Shown in pieces: positions 8,771 through 16,813 of a stretch of 64,000 bases of DNA. How positions within the stretch are numbered: the stretch's first letter is position 1; each line of letters begins with the position of its first letter. A program made the position numbers and the translations under genes. The notes beneath the pieces are model-generated. The model saw nothing but the letters and a program-made list of their open reading frames with translations, was not told the origin of the DNA and did not search any database. The stretch is from the NCBI GenBank assembly GCA_947492175.1, contig CANLMQ010000020.1, positions 45,533 to 109,532 of the forward strand, written 5' to 3'. This DNA comes from an uncultured Draconibacterium sp. Lineage in GTDB: Bacteria; Bacteroidota; Bacteroidia; Bacteroidales; Prolixibacteraceae.

Positions 8771-10069
8771 TTATACATTTTCTTTTACCGTTAACCTGAT
8801 TGAGAAATAGCCTAATAATCCAGCAATTAACGAACCAATTAAAATTCCCATTTTAGCTGAGTCGATCAGCGTAGCATCGTTGTATGCCAGACCGTTTATA
8901 AACAGCGACATTGTAAATCCAAGTCCTCCTAAAAAGGATACTCCGGCAAGTTGTTTGAAATTTACGTTTGCAGGCAGCTCGGCAATTTTAAATTTTATTG
9001 CGAGCCACGAAAAAGAGAAGATTCCTATAAAATTACCAACTATCATACTAATGGCGAGGTTAAGAGACAGTACCAGGTTGGTATCGCCTGAGAATTTAAA
9101 TGCTACCCCGGCATTGGCAAATGCAAAAATCGGCATAATAAGATACGAAACCCAGCCGTGTAACTGATGCTCGTGGTGTTGAAGTGGAGATGTTGTTGTC
9201 TCTGTAAGTTCTTCCAATTCATCTATAGCATGCAGTTGTTTTTTTGACAGAACTGTTTTTTCCTCCTGCGTTTTGCATTCACTCAGAAATTCATCTAAAA
9301 TGGCTTTTCCACGGTTATAAAACGAACGTGTATCCGTTTTCCTTTTTAAGGGAATGGTGAGAGCCATTAAAACGCCGGCAATTGTCGCATGGATTCCAGA
9401 TTTCAGAAAAAGAATCCAAACTATTACTCCACCAATAAAAAAGACATACTTTGAATATTGATTTAGTCGGGTAAGAAGTGAAAGGCCTAAAACAATTGCT
9501 AATCCAATAAATATGTTCATCCATATTAAATCGGAACTGTAGAAAAAGGCAATAACCAAAACAGCTCCAAGGTCGTCTATAATGGCAAAAGCCATTAAGA
9601 AAACTTTTATACCCGATGGTACCCGCTTGCCCAGAAGCATCAATATTCCAAGCGAAAATGCAATGTCGGCAGCCATTGGTATGCCCCAACCTTCACCTCC
9701 TGCATTCCCGGCGTTTAGAATAGTGAACAGAGCAGCAGGAATTATCATACCGCCAATAGCTGCAAAAAATGGTAATGAGGCTTTTTTTACATGGCTGAGT
9801 TCACCACTAAGTAATTCTCGTTTTATTTCCAGTCCAATCAGGAAGAAAAAAATAGCCATTAAACCATCGTTAATCCATTTGTAAATGGGTTTTGAAAGTT
9901 CAAATCCGGGTAAACTAATGGTAATGTAATTTTTCCAGAAGTTTAAGAATTGTTCGCTTAACGGACTGTTGGCTAGAATAAGTGCCGACAAAGTAGCTCC
10001 AAACAGAATTATGCTACTCGAAGTTTCCAGTTTAATAAATTGACTGATTGGATCTTTTATGAATTTCAT
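8771..10069 (-). CDS. nhaA: Na+/H+ antiporter NhaA
   Basis: The 432-residue inner-membrane protein exchanges Na+ or Li+ for H+. It shows NhaA landmarks: 'NDGLMAIFFFLIGLEIKRELL', 'MAADIAFSLGIL', 'FLMAFAIIDDLGAVLVIAFFY' with the paired Asp residues that bind the cation, and 'GFTMSLFINGLAY'. A soluble loop of about 45 residues ('KTQEEKTVLSKKQLHAIDELEEL') sits in the middle, common in Bacteroidota homologues. I chose ATG 10069 (MKFIKDPISQF); an upstream ATG at 10093 would add eight non-conserved residues. A GC-rich, foldable leader lies directly upstream. Confidence 0.95.
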   Translation of the reverse strand: MKFIKDPISQFIKLETSSSIILFGATLSALILANSPLSEQFLNFWKNYITISLPGFELSKPIYKWINDGLMAIFFFLIGLEIKRELLSGELSHVKKASLPFFAAIGGMIIPAALFTILNAGNAGGEGWGIPMAADIAFSLGILMLLGKRVPSGIKVFLMAFAIIDDLGAVLVIAFFYSSDLIWMNIFIGLAIVLGLSLLTRLNQYSKYVFFIGGVIVWILFLKSGIHATIAGVLMALTIPLKRKTDTRSFYNRGKAILDEFLSECKTQEEKTVLSKKQLHAIDELEELTETTTSPLQHHEHQLHGWVSYLIMPIFAFANAGVAFKFSGDTNLVLSLNLAISMIVGNFIGIFSFSWLAIKFKIAELPANVNFKQLAGVSFLGGLGFTMSLFINGLAYNDATLIDSAKMGILIGSLIAGLLGYFSIRLTVKENV

Positions 10070-10103
10070 GTGATTAAATTTATTTATTATCAAAGGAATC
10101 AGA

Positions 10104-10185
10104 TGCCTGCCCGGCTTTCGCGGTCAGACGGGGAACTCACACTTTATTTATGTCTTTTGGTATTGGCCAGACCATGCTCCTTTCA
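10104..10185 (-). promoter_or_regulatory. Candidate structured RNA leader of nhaA
   Basis: In an AT-rich spacer, 10104-10140 is markedly GC-rich. Read on the minus strand it contains CCCGTCTG and CGGGCAGG, which can pair with G-U wobbles and one mismatch, enclosing GCGAAAGC, itself a stable mini-hairpin. A GGTC further upstream on that strand could pair with GACC beside it. Li+/Na+ riboswitches are known before nhaA in other phyla. I cannot match this sequence to a named class, so the call is only 'structured leader'. Confidence 0.4.
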
Positions 10186-10350
10186 TTTAACTAGTTTTTT
10201 GAGAAAAACGGAGATTTATATGTTTTGTTCAGTTTATGACATAATCAAATGTATGAATAAATATTTTTTGCAGAAACTATTGGCTGATATAAAATTTTGT
10301 TTTACTTTTATGATATCAAAATAATATCAAAATACTAAATTATTAATGTC

Positions 10351-11196
10351 ATGGAAAAACAGTATTCAGCAATGTCAGGTTACATGTTCCTTTTTCTGGA
10401 ACTGATTGTTTTAGTTCTCATCGTTTTGGGTTTTATGCGCGGAATGATAGTTCCGGCCGTTATTTTACTTCCGGTTTTTATTTTACTTGCCATTGGTTTT
10501 ACGGTGGTCGATCCGAATCAGAGTTGTGTGATGATTCTTTTCGGGGCTTATAAAGGAACCATAAAAACAAATGGTTTTTATTGGGTGAATCCGTTTTTTG
10601 TGAAGAAGAAAATATCGTTGCGTGCCCGGAATTTCGACAGCGAAACCATTAAGGTGAACGATAAATTGGGGAATCCGATTATGATTGGGCTTGTGCTGGT
10701 GTGGCGTGTTCAGGAAACATACAAAGCTGCATTCGGTGTTGATGAGTACGAACATTTTGTGGTTGTGCAAAGTGAGGCAGCGTTACGAAAACTGGCCGGT
10801 TTGTATCCGTATGATAATATTGAAGACGAAACAGCAAAAGTTACCCTGCGCGATGGTACCGAAGAGGTAAATAATGAGTTGGAACGTGAAATTGTAGAAC
10901 GTCTGGATATTGCCGGAATTGAGGTAATAGAAGCACGGATTAACCACATTGCATATGCGCAGGAAATTGCCCAGGCCATGTTAAAACGCCAGCAAGCGAC
11001 AGCAATAGTTGCTGCCCGTTACAAAATAGTTGAGGGAGCCGTTAGTATGGTTGAGATGGCTTTGGACGAATTAAGTCAAAAAGAAATTGTGGATCTTGAT
11101 GAGGAGAAAAAGGCAACAATGGTAAGTAACCTTATGGTAGTACTCTGCGGCGATAAAGATGCTACGCCGATTGTAAATACCGGTTCACTTTATTAA
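10351..11196 (+). CDS. SPFH/band 7 membrane protein
   Basis: The 281-residue protein begins with two hydrophobic segments (about 10-30 and 32-50), then the SPFH domain (about 50-220): 'VDPNQSCVMILFGAYKGTIKTNGFYWVNPF', 'RARNFDSETIKVNDKLGNPI', 'QSEAALRKLAGLYPYD'. A C-terminal amphipathic helix follows ('AQAMLKRQQATAIVAARYKIVEGAV'). Flotillin/stomatin relatives form oligomers at membranes. It heads an apparent operon with a membrane protein, an Arc-like protein and a one-helix membrane protein, all within a few bases of each other. Confidence 0.88.
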   Translation: MEKQYSAMSGYMFLFLELIVLVLIVLGFMRGMIVPAVILLPVFILLAIGFTVVDPNQSCVMILFGAYKGTIKTNGFYWVNPFFVKKKISLRARNFDSETIKVNDKLGNPIMIGLVLVWRVQETYKAAFGVDEYEHFVVVQSEAALRKLAGLYPYDNIEDETAKVTLRDGTEEVNNELEREIVERLDIAGIEVIEARINHIAYAQEIAQAMLKRQQATAIVAARYKIVEGAVSMVEMALDELSQKEIVDLDEEKKATMVSNLMVVLCGDKDATPIVNTGSLY

Positions 11197-11204
11197 AAGT
11201 AAAA

Positions 11205-11717
11205 ATGGAAAAAGTTCTTTTTAAAGAGGAACAAAGATTTACACAATGGTGGTTATGGCTGTTGTTAGGTACTTCGTTAGGATTGCCGGTTGTTTTGGTT
11301 GCAAATGAACTGGTGCATTCAACGAAGGGGACAGAAGATTATTCTACATTGATTTTTGTGCTGTGTTTGGTTTTGTTTTTTCTTGTTGCTTTTATTTGGT
11401 TTTTCTTAAAAATGAAATTGGTGATTGAAGTAACAGAAAATATCATTCGCTTTAAATTTCCGCCGTTACACAACAGATGGAAGCAAATTGAAAAGGAAAA
11501 AATAGAGCGATATGAAGTACGAGAATATCGTGCAGTTAGAGAGTTTGGAGGTTGGGGAATTAAATCAAATTTGAGAAAAATAAATACGGCTTACAATGTA
11601 AAAGGTAATATTGGTTTGCAACTTTATTTCAAAAATGGAAGGAAATTACTTTTAGGAACACAAAGAAAAAAAGCGATGGAATACGCCATGAAAAAGTTTA
11701 TGGAAGGAGGGGAGTAA
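11205..11717 (+). CDS. Two-helix membrane protein of the SPFH operon
   Basis: The 170-residue protein starts eight bases after the SPFH stop. It has two hydrophobic segments (about 15-35 and 50-70) and a soluble C-terminal half with alternating strands ('ENIIRFKFPPLHNRWKQIEKEKIERYEVREY' ... 'LQLYFKNGRKLLLGTQRKKAMEYAMKKFM'), resembling a bacterial PH-like domain. It probably acts with the SPFH protein in the membrane. No specific function is recognised. Confidence 0.75.
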   Translation: MEKVLFKEEQRFTQWWLWLLLGTSLGLPVVLVANELVHSTKGTEDYSTLIFVLCLVLFFLVAFIWFFLKMKLVIEVTENIIRFKFPPLHNRWKQIEKEKIERYEVREYRAVREFGGWGIKSNLRKINTAYNVKGNIGLQLYFKNGRKLLLGTQRKKAMEYAMKKFMEGGE

Positions 11718-11718
11718 A

Positions 11719-11886
11719 ATGGCGAAAAAAAAATCATTTGTTTTACGCGTTAGTCCGGAAATGATGGAAGCAGTTGAAAAATGGGCTGCCGATGACTTTC
11801 GAAGTATAAACGGGCAGTTGGAATGGATAATACATAATGCTTTAAAAGACGCGAAACGATTAAAGAAAAAGTCCGAAAATGGGTAG
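11719..11886 (+). CDS. Arc-like ribbon-helix-helix small protein
   Basis: This 55-residue protein starts one base after the previous stop, behind a purine-rich GGAGGGGAG, an unusually good ribosome site for this genome. The sequence (MAKKKSFVLRVSPEMMEAVE, then 'KWAADDFRSINGQLEWIIHNALKD') has the strand-helix-helix pattern of Arc/MetJ-type DNA-binding proteins. Its last bases overlap the next gene as ATGGGTAG. It may autoregulate the operon, which is inferred. Confidence 0.75.
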   Translation: MAKKKSFVLRVSPEMMEAVEKWAADDFRSINGQLEWIIHNALKDAKRLKKKSENG

Positions 11887-12019
11887 ATACGATCATTTAA
11901 AATCAAAGCCACGTAAAAAAGCTGACAAGCTAAAAATTGCAAGAAAAATCATTTTGGTAATTTTATTACTAATGGCTGCTGCCGGAATTATCATTCAGGT
12001 TGTAATGCAAAACAAATAG
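11879..12019 (+). CDS. Small single-pass membrane protein
   Basis: A 46-residue product overlapping the Arc-like gene by eight bases. A basic N-terminus (12 Lys/Arg in the first 23 residues) precedes one membrane helix (about residues 24-43, 'IILVILLLMAAAGIIIQVV'). The positive-inside rule puts the N-terminus in the cytoplasm. The tight overlap supports it as a real gene. Function unknown. Confidence 0.6.
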   Translation: MGRYDHLKSKPRKKADKLKIARKIILVILLLMAAAGIIIQVVMQNK

Positions 12020-12058
12020 TTGTACATATACTTTTAATAACAATTAAAACAGAAAACA

Positions 12059-12268
12059 ATGCAAAAACATTACAGTTGTCCCAAATGCAGCGGCTGGGAG
12101 TATGAAACCGATGAAATACGAACTACAGGTTCAGGATTCTCGCGGTTTTTTGATATTCAGAATCGCAAATTTACCGTTGTATCGTGTAAGCGGTGTGGTT
12201 ATACCGAATTGTACAAAGCCGGCAAAGGCAGTATGGCGGGCAATATCCTTGATTTCCTGACAAATTAA
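12059..12268 (+). CDS. Zn-ribbon small protein (COG3478-like)
   Basis: The 69-residue product has CPKC at residues 7-10 and CKRC at about 43-46, a four-cysteine zinc ribbon, with a 'GFSRFFDIQNRKFTVVSC' strand between them. It matches the short 'nucleic-acid-binding Zn-ribbon' family by pattern. It closes the SPFH operon (39-base gap) and is followed by a terminator. Confidence 0.75.
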   Translation: MQKHYSCPKCSGWEYETDEIRTTGSGFSRFFDIQNRKFTVVSCKRCGYTELYKAGKGSMAGNILDFLTN

Positions 12269-12313
12269 GGAAAGATTTGTATCAACCGTTTTATAGTATA
12301 GATGAAAATATAG

Positions 12314-12346
12314 TTCCTCATTCCGAAGATGAAAGGAATGAGGAAT
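12314..12346 (+). terminator. Terminator of the SPFH operon
   Basis: Perfect 11-bp stem, TTCCTCATTCC with GGAATGAGGAA, loop of about nine bases, followed by a T-rich run. Confidence 0.75.
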
Positions 12347-12504
12347 TTGTTTTCTTTAATTTAGCCATTTTTTGGAGTTGGCTTCAACAAACCAATTTCG
12401 GCTATAACTTGCTTAATACCTTATTTTAGTAGAGTCCCCTTTAACTTTTCTTTAAATTCTCGACCCCAAATTTTATAACATATGTTTTCATCGTATAATA
12501 AGCT

Positions 12505-12512
12505 TATTTTTG
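12505..12512 (+). promoter_or_regulatory. Candidate -7 box (TATTTTTG) of the PPi-PFK gene
   Basis: This matches the Bacteroidota TAnnTTTG -7 consensus 36 bases before the ATG. No clear TTTG -33 element is at the ideal distance, so the call is tentative. Confidence 0.4.
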
Positions 12513-12547
12513 GTGCACTTTAAATAAGAAAATCAATACGATATAAG

Positions 12548-14206
12548 ATGAACAATATTAGTGCATTACAGAAAGAAAGGGCAAAATACCAGCCCAAAGT
12601 TCCTAAGTCGTTAACAGGAGCAGTAAAACTGGTAGAGGGTGCCAAAACAGAATCGGTAGCCGATCAGAAAGAAATTGCAGAGTTATTTCCGAATACATAC
12701 GGAATGCCGCTGATTACATTTGAAGCAGGTGAAGTAAAAAAGGACAGACAGCCACTTAATGTTGGTGTTATTCTTTCCGGTGGACAAGCTCCTGGTGGTC
12801 ATAATGTAATTTCAGGTATTTTTGATGGAATTAAAAAGCTGAATCCTGAAAGTAAATTGTACGGTTTCCTTGGTGGCCCAGGTGGATTAGTTGAGCACAA
12901 ATATATTGAGTTAACTGCAGAAATTATTGACGAGTACCGTAATACCGGTGGTTTCGATATTATTGGTTCGGGCCGTACCAAGCTTGAAGAAGAGTGGCAA
13001 TACGACAAAGGGTTGGAAATTGCCAAAGACCTTCAGTTAAATGCGTTGGTAATTATTGGTGGAGATGATTCAAACACCAATGCATGTGTTCTTGCAGAAT
13101 ACTATGCTGCCAAAGGCGAGAGCCTGCAGGTTATCGGTTGTCCAAAAACAATTGACGGTGACCTGAAAAACGAAATGATTGAAACATCGTTTGGTTTCGA
13201 TACTGCAACAAAAGTTTACTCTGAGTTGATTGGTAATATTCAACGCGATGCGAATTCAGCAAAAAAATACTGGCACTTTATTAAATTAATGGGGCGTTCG
13301 GCTTCGCATATTGGTTTAGAGTGTGCATTAAAAACACAGCCAAACATTACTTTAATTTCGGAAGAAGTTGAAGAAAAACAACAAACTTTAGATGAGGTTG
13401 TAACTTACATGGCTGAAATTGTTGCAAAACGTGCTGAAAACGGCGACAACTTTGGAGTTGCATTAATTCCTGAAGGTTTGATTGAGTTTATTCCTGAAAT
13501 GAAAATATTAATTTCGGAATTGAACGATTTACTGGCTGAAGGAACAGATTCGGAAAAAGAATTTAAACACCTGAAAAAAAGCCACCGTATTCAGTGGGTT
13601 TCAGAACATATTTCTGCCGATTCAGCAAAAGTGTTATTATCGTTGCCTAGCGGAATTGCAAGCCAGTTGATGTTGGATCGTGATCCACACGGAAACGTTC
13701 AGGTTTCGTTAATTGAAACTGAAAAATTATTGGGTGAGATGGTAGATACCAAATTGGAAGAAATGAAAGAAGCCGGCAAATATGTTGGTAAATTTGGTAC
13801 ACAGTATCATTTCTTTGGTTATGAAGGACGTTGTGCTGCTCCGTCGAACTTCGATGCCGACTATTGCTATTCTTTGGGTTATACTGCATCGGTATTAATC
13901 TCGGATGGTTTAACTGGTTATATGTCGTCGGTACGTAATACTACTGCTCCGGCTGAAGAGTGGATTGCAGGTGGTGTTCCTGTAACTATGATGATGAACA
14001 TGGAAAAACGTCATGGACATATGAAACCGGTAATTCAAAAAGCACTGGTTGAGTTAGATGGTGAACCTTACAAATTCTTCAAAGCAAAACGAGGAGAGTG
14101 GGCATTTAGTACTTGCTTTATCTATCCTGGTCCAATTCAATACTTTGGCCCAAGCGAAGTTTGTGATGTTACAACAGAAACTTTAAAATTAGAACAAGCT
14201 AAATAA
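12548..14206 (+). CDS. pfp: Diphosphate--fructose-6-phosphate 1-phosphotransferase (PPi-PFK)
   Basis: This 552-residue cytoplasmic enzyme reversibly phosphorylates fructose 6-phosphate with pyrophosphate in glycolysis. Key motifs: 'GVILSGGQAPGGHNV' near residue 78, 'GGDDSNTNA' (the Asp that blocks ATP and favours PPi), the catalytic 'PKTIDGDL', 'SFGFDTATK', and 'LMGRSASHIGLE'. The length matches the long PFP type of Bacteroidota and plants rather than the 320-residue ATP enzyme. It is monocistronic, with its own terminator. Confidence 0.95.
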   Translation: MNNISALQKERAKYQPKVPKSLTGAVKLVEGAKTESVADQKEIAELFPNTYGMPLITFEAGEVKKDRQPLNVGVILSGGQAPGGHNVISGIFDGIKKLNPESKLYGFLGGPGGLVEHKYIELTAEIIDEYRNTGGFDIIGSGRTKLEEEWQYDKGLEIAKDLQLNALVIIGGDDSNTNACVLAEYYAAKGESLQVIGCPKTIDGDLKNEMIETSFGFDTATKVYSELIGNIQRDANSAKKYWHFIKLMGRSASHIGLECALKTQPNITLISEEVEEKQQTLDEVVTYMAEIVAKRAENGDNFGVALIPEGLIEFIPEMKILISELNDLLAEGTDSEKEFKHLKKSHRIQWVSEHISADSAKVLLSLPSGIASQLMLDRDPHGNVQVSLIETEKLLGEMVDTKLEEMKEAGKYVGKFGTQYHFFGYEGRCAAPSNFDADYCYSLGYTASVLISDGLTGYMSSVRNTTAPAEEWIAGGVPVTMMMNMEKRHGHMKPVIQKALVELDGEPYKFFKAKRGEWAFSTCFIYPGPIQYFGPSEVCDVTTETLKLEQAK

Positions 14207-14227
14207 GCTTTCTGATTCAATAATATT

Positions 14228-14265
14228 TAAAAGCCTTTCCGATTTTTTCGGAAAGGCTTTTTTTT
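14228..14265 (+). terminator. Terminator of pfp
   Basis: AAAAGCCTTTCCGA pairs with CGGAAAGGCTTTT across a T-rich loop and is followed by eight T. Confidence 0.9.
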
Positions 14266-14298
14266 GTGATCATTCTGATCTAAGCAAAATGAATATTT

Positions 14299-14333
14299 CA
14301 CCTTTTCCAAAGGTCTAAACTTTGGAAAAGGTG
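14299..14333 (-). terminator. Hairpin downstream of the flavoprotein gene
   Basis: 14-bp perfect stem (14299-14312 with 14320-14333). It lies just after the stop of the minus-strand flavoprotein gene and 33 bases from the pfp terminator, so each convergent gene has its own hairpin. Confidence 0.65.
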
Positions 14334-14344
14334 TTCTTTCTTTT

Positions 14345-14917
14345 TTATTGAACCTTTTTCAATAGCCAGGCCATGTTTTCAGCCAGAGTTTTTATTGTAT
14401 TTATGCCTTCTTCGTCGTTTAAAACATCGCCGGGGTTTCGGCCAAAAGCAAAGTTCCAGTAGCTCGATCCGGGAACAATCATCTGGTTGATCAGGAAAAA
14501 GCGGTTCATGGCATCGAAGGTAGTAAGGGCACCTCCCCGGCGTACCGACATTATACCTGCTCCAACTTTACGTTTCAGCAGATGACCATTGCCACGTGTA
14601 ACATAGCCTGCGACATCCATTAATGCTTTTATTTCGGAAGTAACATCGGCAAAATAAACAGGCGAACCAAGAATAATTCCATCGGCTTCAATCATTTTAT
14701 CAATGCATGTATTCAGGAGTTCGTTTTTTATGTGGCAACGGCGATCCTGTGCTTCGCGGCATTTCCCGCAGGCTGTACATCCGTGAACCGGTTTGTTTCC
14801 CAGCTGGATTTTTTCTGTTTCAATTCCTTCGTTATTGAAGATTTTAAACATTTCGTCGATAAGAATTGATGTATTGCCGTTTCGGCGCGGACTTCCGTTA
14901 AATGCTACTACTTTCAT
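14345..14917 (-). CDS. NADPH-dependent FMN reductase / iron-sulfur flavoprotein-like
   Basis: The 190-residue protein starts at ATG 14917 (MKVVAFNGSPRRNGNTS), the phosphate-binding loop of the flavodoxin fold. The open frame runs on upstream without homology. Residues 47-60 contain C-x2-C-x2-C ('GCTACGKCREAQDRRC'), the cysteine group of iron-sulfur flavoproteins, and 'GSPVYFADVTSEIKALMDV' forms the FMN-binding loop. It probably carries electrons or reduces a quinone or small molecule. It lies 37 bases downstream of the DUF4159 gene on the same strand, so the two may be cotranscribed. Confidence 0.85.
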   Translation of the reverse strand: MKVVAFNGSPRRNGNTSILIDEMFKIFNNEGIETEKIQLGNKPVHGCTACGKCREAQDRRCHIKNELLNTCIDKMIEADGIILGSPVYFADVTSEIKALMDVAGYVTRGNGHLLKRKVGAGIMSVRRGGALTTFDAMNRFFLINQMIVPGSSYWNFAFGRNPGDVLNDEEGINTIKTLAENMAWLLKKVQ

Positions 14918-14954
14918 ATATTCTATTGTGATGCTGTGTTGCTGTTTTTCTGTA

Positions 14955-15608
14955 TTATTGATTAAAAACAAAGGAGATGATGTTGGCTCCCATTTGCAGG
15001 GCTTTCTCCCGCAGGGTTTCCGGATCGTTATGTACGTCGGCATCTTCCCAACCATCGCCCAGGTCGGTTTCGTATGTATAAAGAAAAACCATTCTTTGAT
15101 CGATAAAAATTCCAAAGGCCTGCGGCGGTTTATTGTCGTGTTCGTGAATTTTGGGAATTCCTTCGTTAAAATCGTATTTCTGATGAAAAATCGGGTGGGA
15201 GGGCGGAAGCTCCACAAACTCTTTGTTTGGAAATACTTTTTTCATCTCCCGCCGAATGTATTCATCCAGGCCATAATTATCGTCGACATGCAAAAAGCCG
15301 CCACCTTCGAGGTAGGTTTTTAAGTTAATGGCATCGCTTTCCGAAAAAATTATGTTTCCGTGTCCGGTTAAATGTACAAAAGGGAAATTAAAAATCTCGG
15401 GGCTGCCCACATCAATGGTAGAAGGCTCTTTGTAAATATTTGTTTTTATGTTTCGGTTACAAAACTCAATCAGATTGGGAAGCGCCGTAGGGTCGGAGTA
15501 CCAGTCGCCACCCCCGTTATACTTTAGCAGGGCAATTTTAACACCGCTGTTTTGTGCAATGGCGGTGCAGGTGGCAAACACAAAAAACAAAATAGATAGA
15601 AACCTCAT
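14955..15608 (-). CDS. DUF4159 secreted protein
   Basis: The 217-residue product starts at ATG 15608, followed by a signal peptide (MRFLSILFFVFATCTAIA). Motifs of DUF4159 are visible: 'IALLKYNGGGDWYSDP', 'PFVHLTGHGNIIFSESD', 'LKTYLEGGGFLHVDDNYG' and 'HPIFHQKYDF ... GIFIDQRMVFLYTYETDLGDGWED'. The fold resembles a ThuA-like/glutamine-amidotransferase-type domain. It is probably periplasmic; a substrate is not known. Confidence 0.85.
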   Translation of the reverse strand: MRFLSILFFVFATCTAIAQNSGVKIALLKYNGGGDWYSDPTALPNLIEFCNRNIKTNIYKEPSTIDVGSPEIFNFPFVHLTGHGNIIFSESDAINLKTYLEGGGFLHVDDNYGLDEYIRREMKKVFPNKEFVELPPSHPIFHQKYDFNEGIPKIHEHDNKPPQAFGIFIDQRMVFLYTYETDLGDGWEDADVHNDPETLREKALQMGANIISFVFNQ

Positions 15609-15743
15609 GTTTATAATTTTCCGAAAAATACGATTACTGATTGAGAACAAAAAATCGGGAGTTTTTTCGGCGTTACTATTTTACGGTTTTTTTACCCGCT
15701 TTTAATGGTGCCGATATAAATGGCACAAGAAAACTGGAATAAA

Positions 15744-15777
15744 AAACATCCTGCTTGTTTTATAAAGCAGGATGTTT
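15744..15777 (-). terminator. Terminator of the lipoprotein gene at 15874
   Basis: 13-bp perfect stem (AAACATCCTGCTT with AAGCAGGATGTTT), loop of eight, followed by a T-rich run on the minus strand. Confidence 0.8.
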
Positions 15778-15873
15778 ATTTGTTTCTACCTGTTAACTGT
15801 TTAGAGATATCTGGTTGAAGTTTGTATTTCGGGTTTGTTTGGCGCAATAACAGATTATTTATTTCTACTTAGA

Positions 15874-16308
15874 TTATTCTGCAGCTTGTTCAATAAATAT
15901 GTGATCGAAATAATTACCGGCCTCAACAGTAATGTCCATGTTTCTTTTTTTTCCGGTATTGTTTTGGTTTAGCTTGATAAAAAGAGTGTTTTTATCGCGG
16001 CGTTCTACTATAAAATCATCTTCTGTTATGTAATAAGAACCTGATTCAAGATTTATATCATCTCTGCCATAATAGCTATATGTGCTGTCTTGAAATGAAA
16101 TATTATCAATCCACCACCAACTGCCTTTTGTAGTAATGGTAACCGAGTCTGTTTTTGATGTAAATACCACATCTTTTTTCGATAATTGAATATTGTCATC
16201 CCAGAGTCCGATGGGATCATCTTTATCTGAACAGGATATTGTGCTTAAAATGGCAATAATAAGAAGAGTAACTTTAGTAAAAGCCTTACAATTTAGTTTA
16301 GTATACAT
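15874..16308 (-). CDS. Lipoprotein with a BACON-like beta domain
   Basis: The 144-residue protein has a lipoprotein signal (hydrophobic 11-25, lipobox 'STISC', Cys near 27) followed by Ser-Asp-Lys-Asp-Asp. The mature part alternates short strands: 'IQLSKKDVVFTSKTDSVTITTKGSWWWIDNI' and 'KRNMDITVEAGNYFDHIFIEQAAE'. This strand-end pattern is typical of BACON/Ig-like domains in Bacteroidota lipoproteins. The 21-bp array lies directly upstream, so its transcript may start in or beyond it. Confidence 0.65.
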   Translation of the reverse strand: MYTKLNCKAFTKVTLLIIAILSTISCSDKDDPIGLWDDNIQLSKKDVVFTSKTDSVTITTKGSWWWIDNISFQDSTYSYYGRDDINLESGSYYITEDDFIVERRDKNTLFIKLNQNNTGKKRNMDITVEAGNYFDHIFIEQAAE

Positions 16309-16398
16309 AAAATCAGATTTAAACTTTGAAAAATATATTGTTAATAATAGTAATTTCTATAATGATGAGGATAGTTGTTATTGGGTTGCGTGTAAAAA

Positions 16399-16713
16399 GG
16401 AATATTTATTTGAGTATACAACATGCATAATTGTAAGTCAGGAACATCAGTTGTAAAAACAGGAAGCTTGTTTGAAGAATAAGGATGAGATATTGAAGAA
16501 ACGGGATGCTTATTTGCATTATCAGGGTATCTATTTGACAAATAAGGAACCTTTATTGAAGAAATGGGATATCTTATTGAAGTATAGGGATGAATATTTG
16601 AATAATAAGGAAGCCTGTTTGCAATATGTGGATTGCTATTTGAATTAACAGGATGCTTATTTGCAATTGCAGGAATATCATTTGAATATTCAGGAAGTAT
16701 TATTTAAAGAATA
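16399..16713. repeat. Phased 21-bp tandem array, about 15 imperfect units
   Basis: This fills most of the 505-base gap 16309-16813. A GGAW core recurs at exactly 21-base steps from 16399 to 16693 with no indel (the step at 16420 is degenerate). The unit is roughly AGGAWnnnTATTTGMAWAW and the copies differ at many positions. Twenty-one bases equals two helical turns and seven codons. The minus frame is fully open across the array (heptads of (S/A)NxxPxx), but it lacks an ATG; the plus frame encodes leucine heptads but is broken by stops. It is not a CRISPR array. Confidence 0.85.
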
Positions 16714-16747
16714 TAATCATAATATATATTAAAAAGATGATACAAAA

Positions 16748-16786
16748 AAAGATCAACCAGCTTACATGTATAAGCCGATTGATCTT
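16748..16786 (-). terminator. Terminator of the gene at 16814
   Basis: AAAGATCAA pairs with TTGATCTTT, with an inner GCTT/AAGC stem. On the minus strand it is followed by seven T. Confidence 0.85.
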
Positions 16787-16813
16787 TGTCTGTATTCAGC
16801 TATAGAATTCTAC

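Noticed and set aside
14918..15217. Upstream extension of the flavoprotein frame
   Set aside because: It lies within the DUF4159 gene in another frame; the FMN-binding start is at 14917.
16341..16541. Coding gene on the minus strand inside the 21-bp array
   Set aside because: The frame is open but starts only at TTG, is made of repeats and shows no codon-position bias in variation; kept as an open question.
16399..16713. CRISPR array
   Set aside because: Units are 21 bases, imperfect, without spacers of unique sequence, and no cas gene is present.
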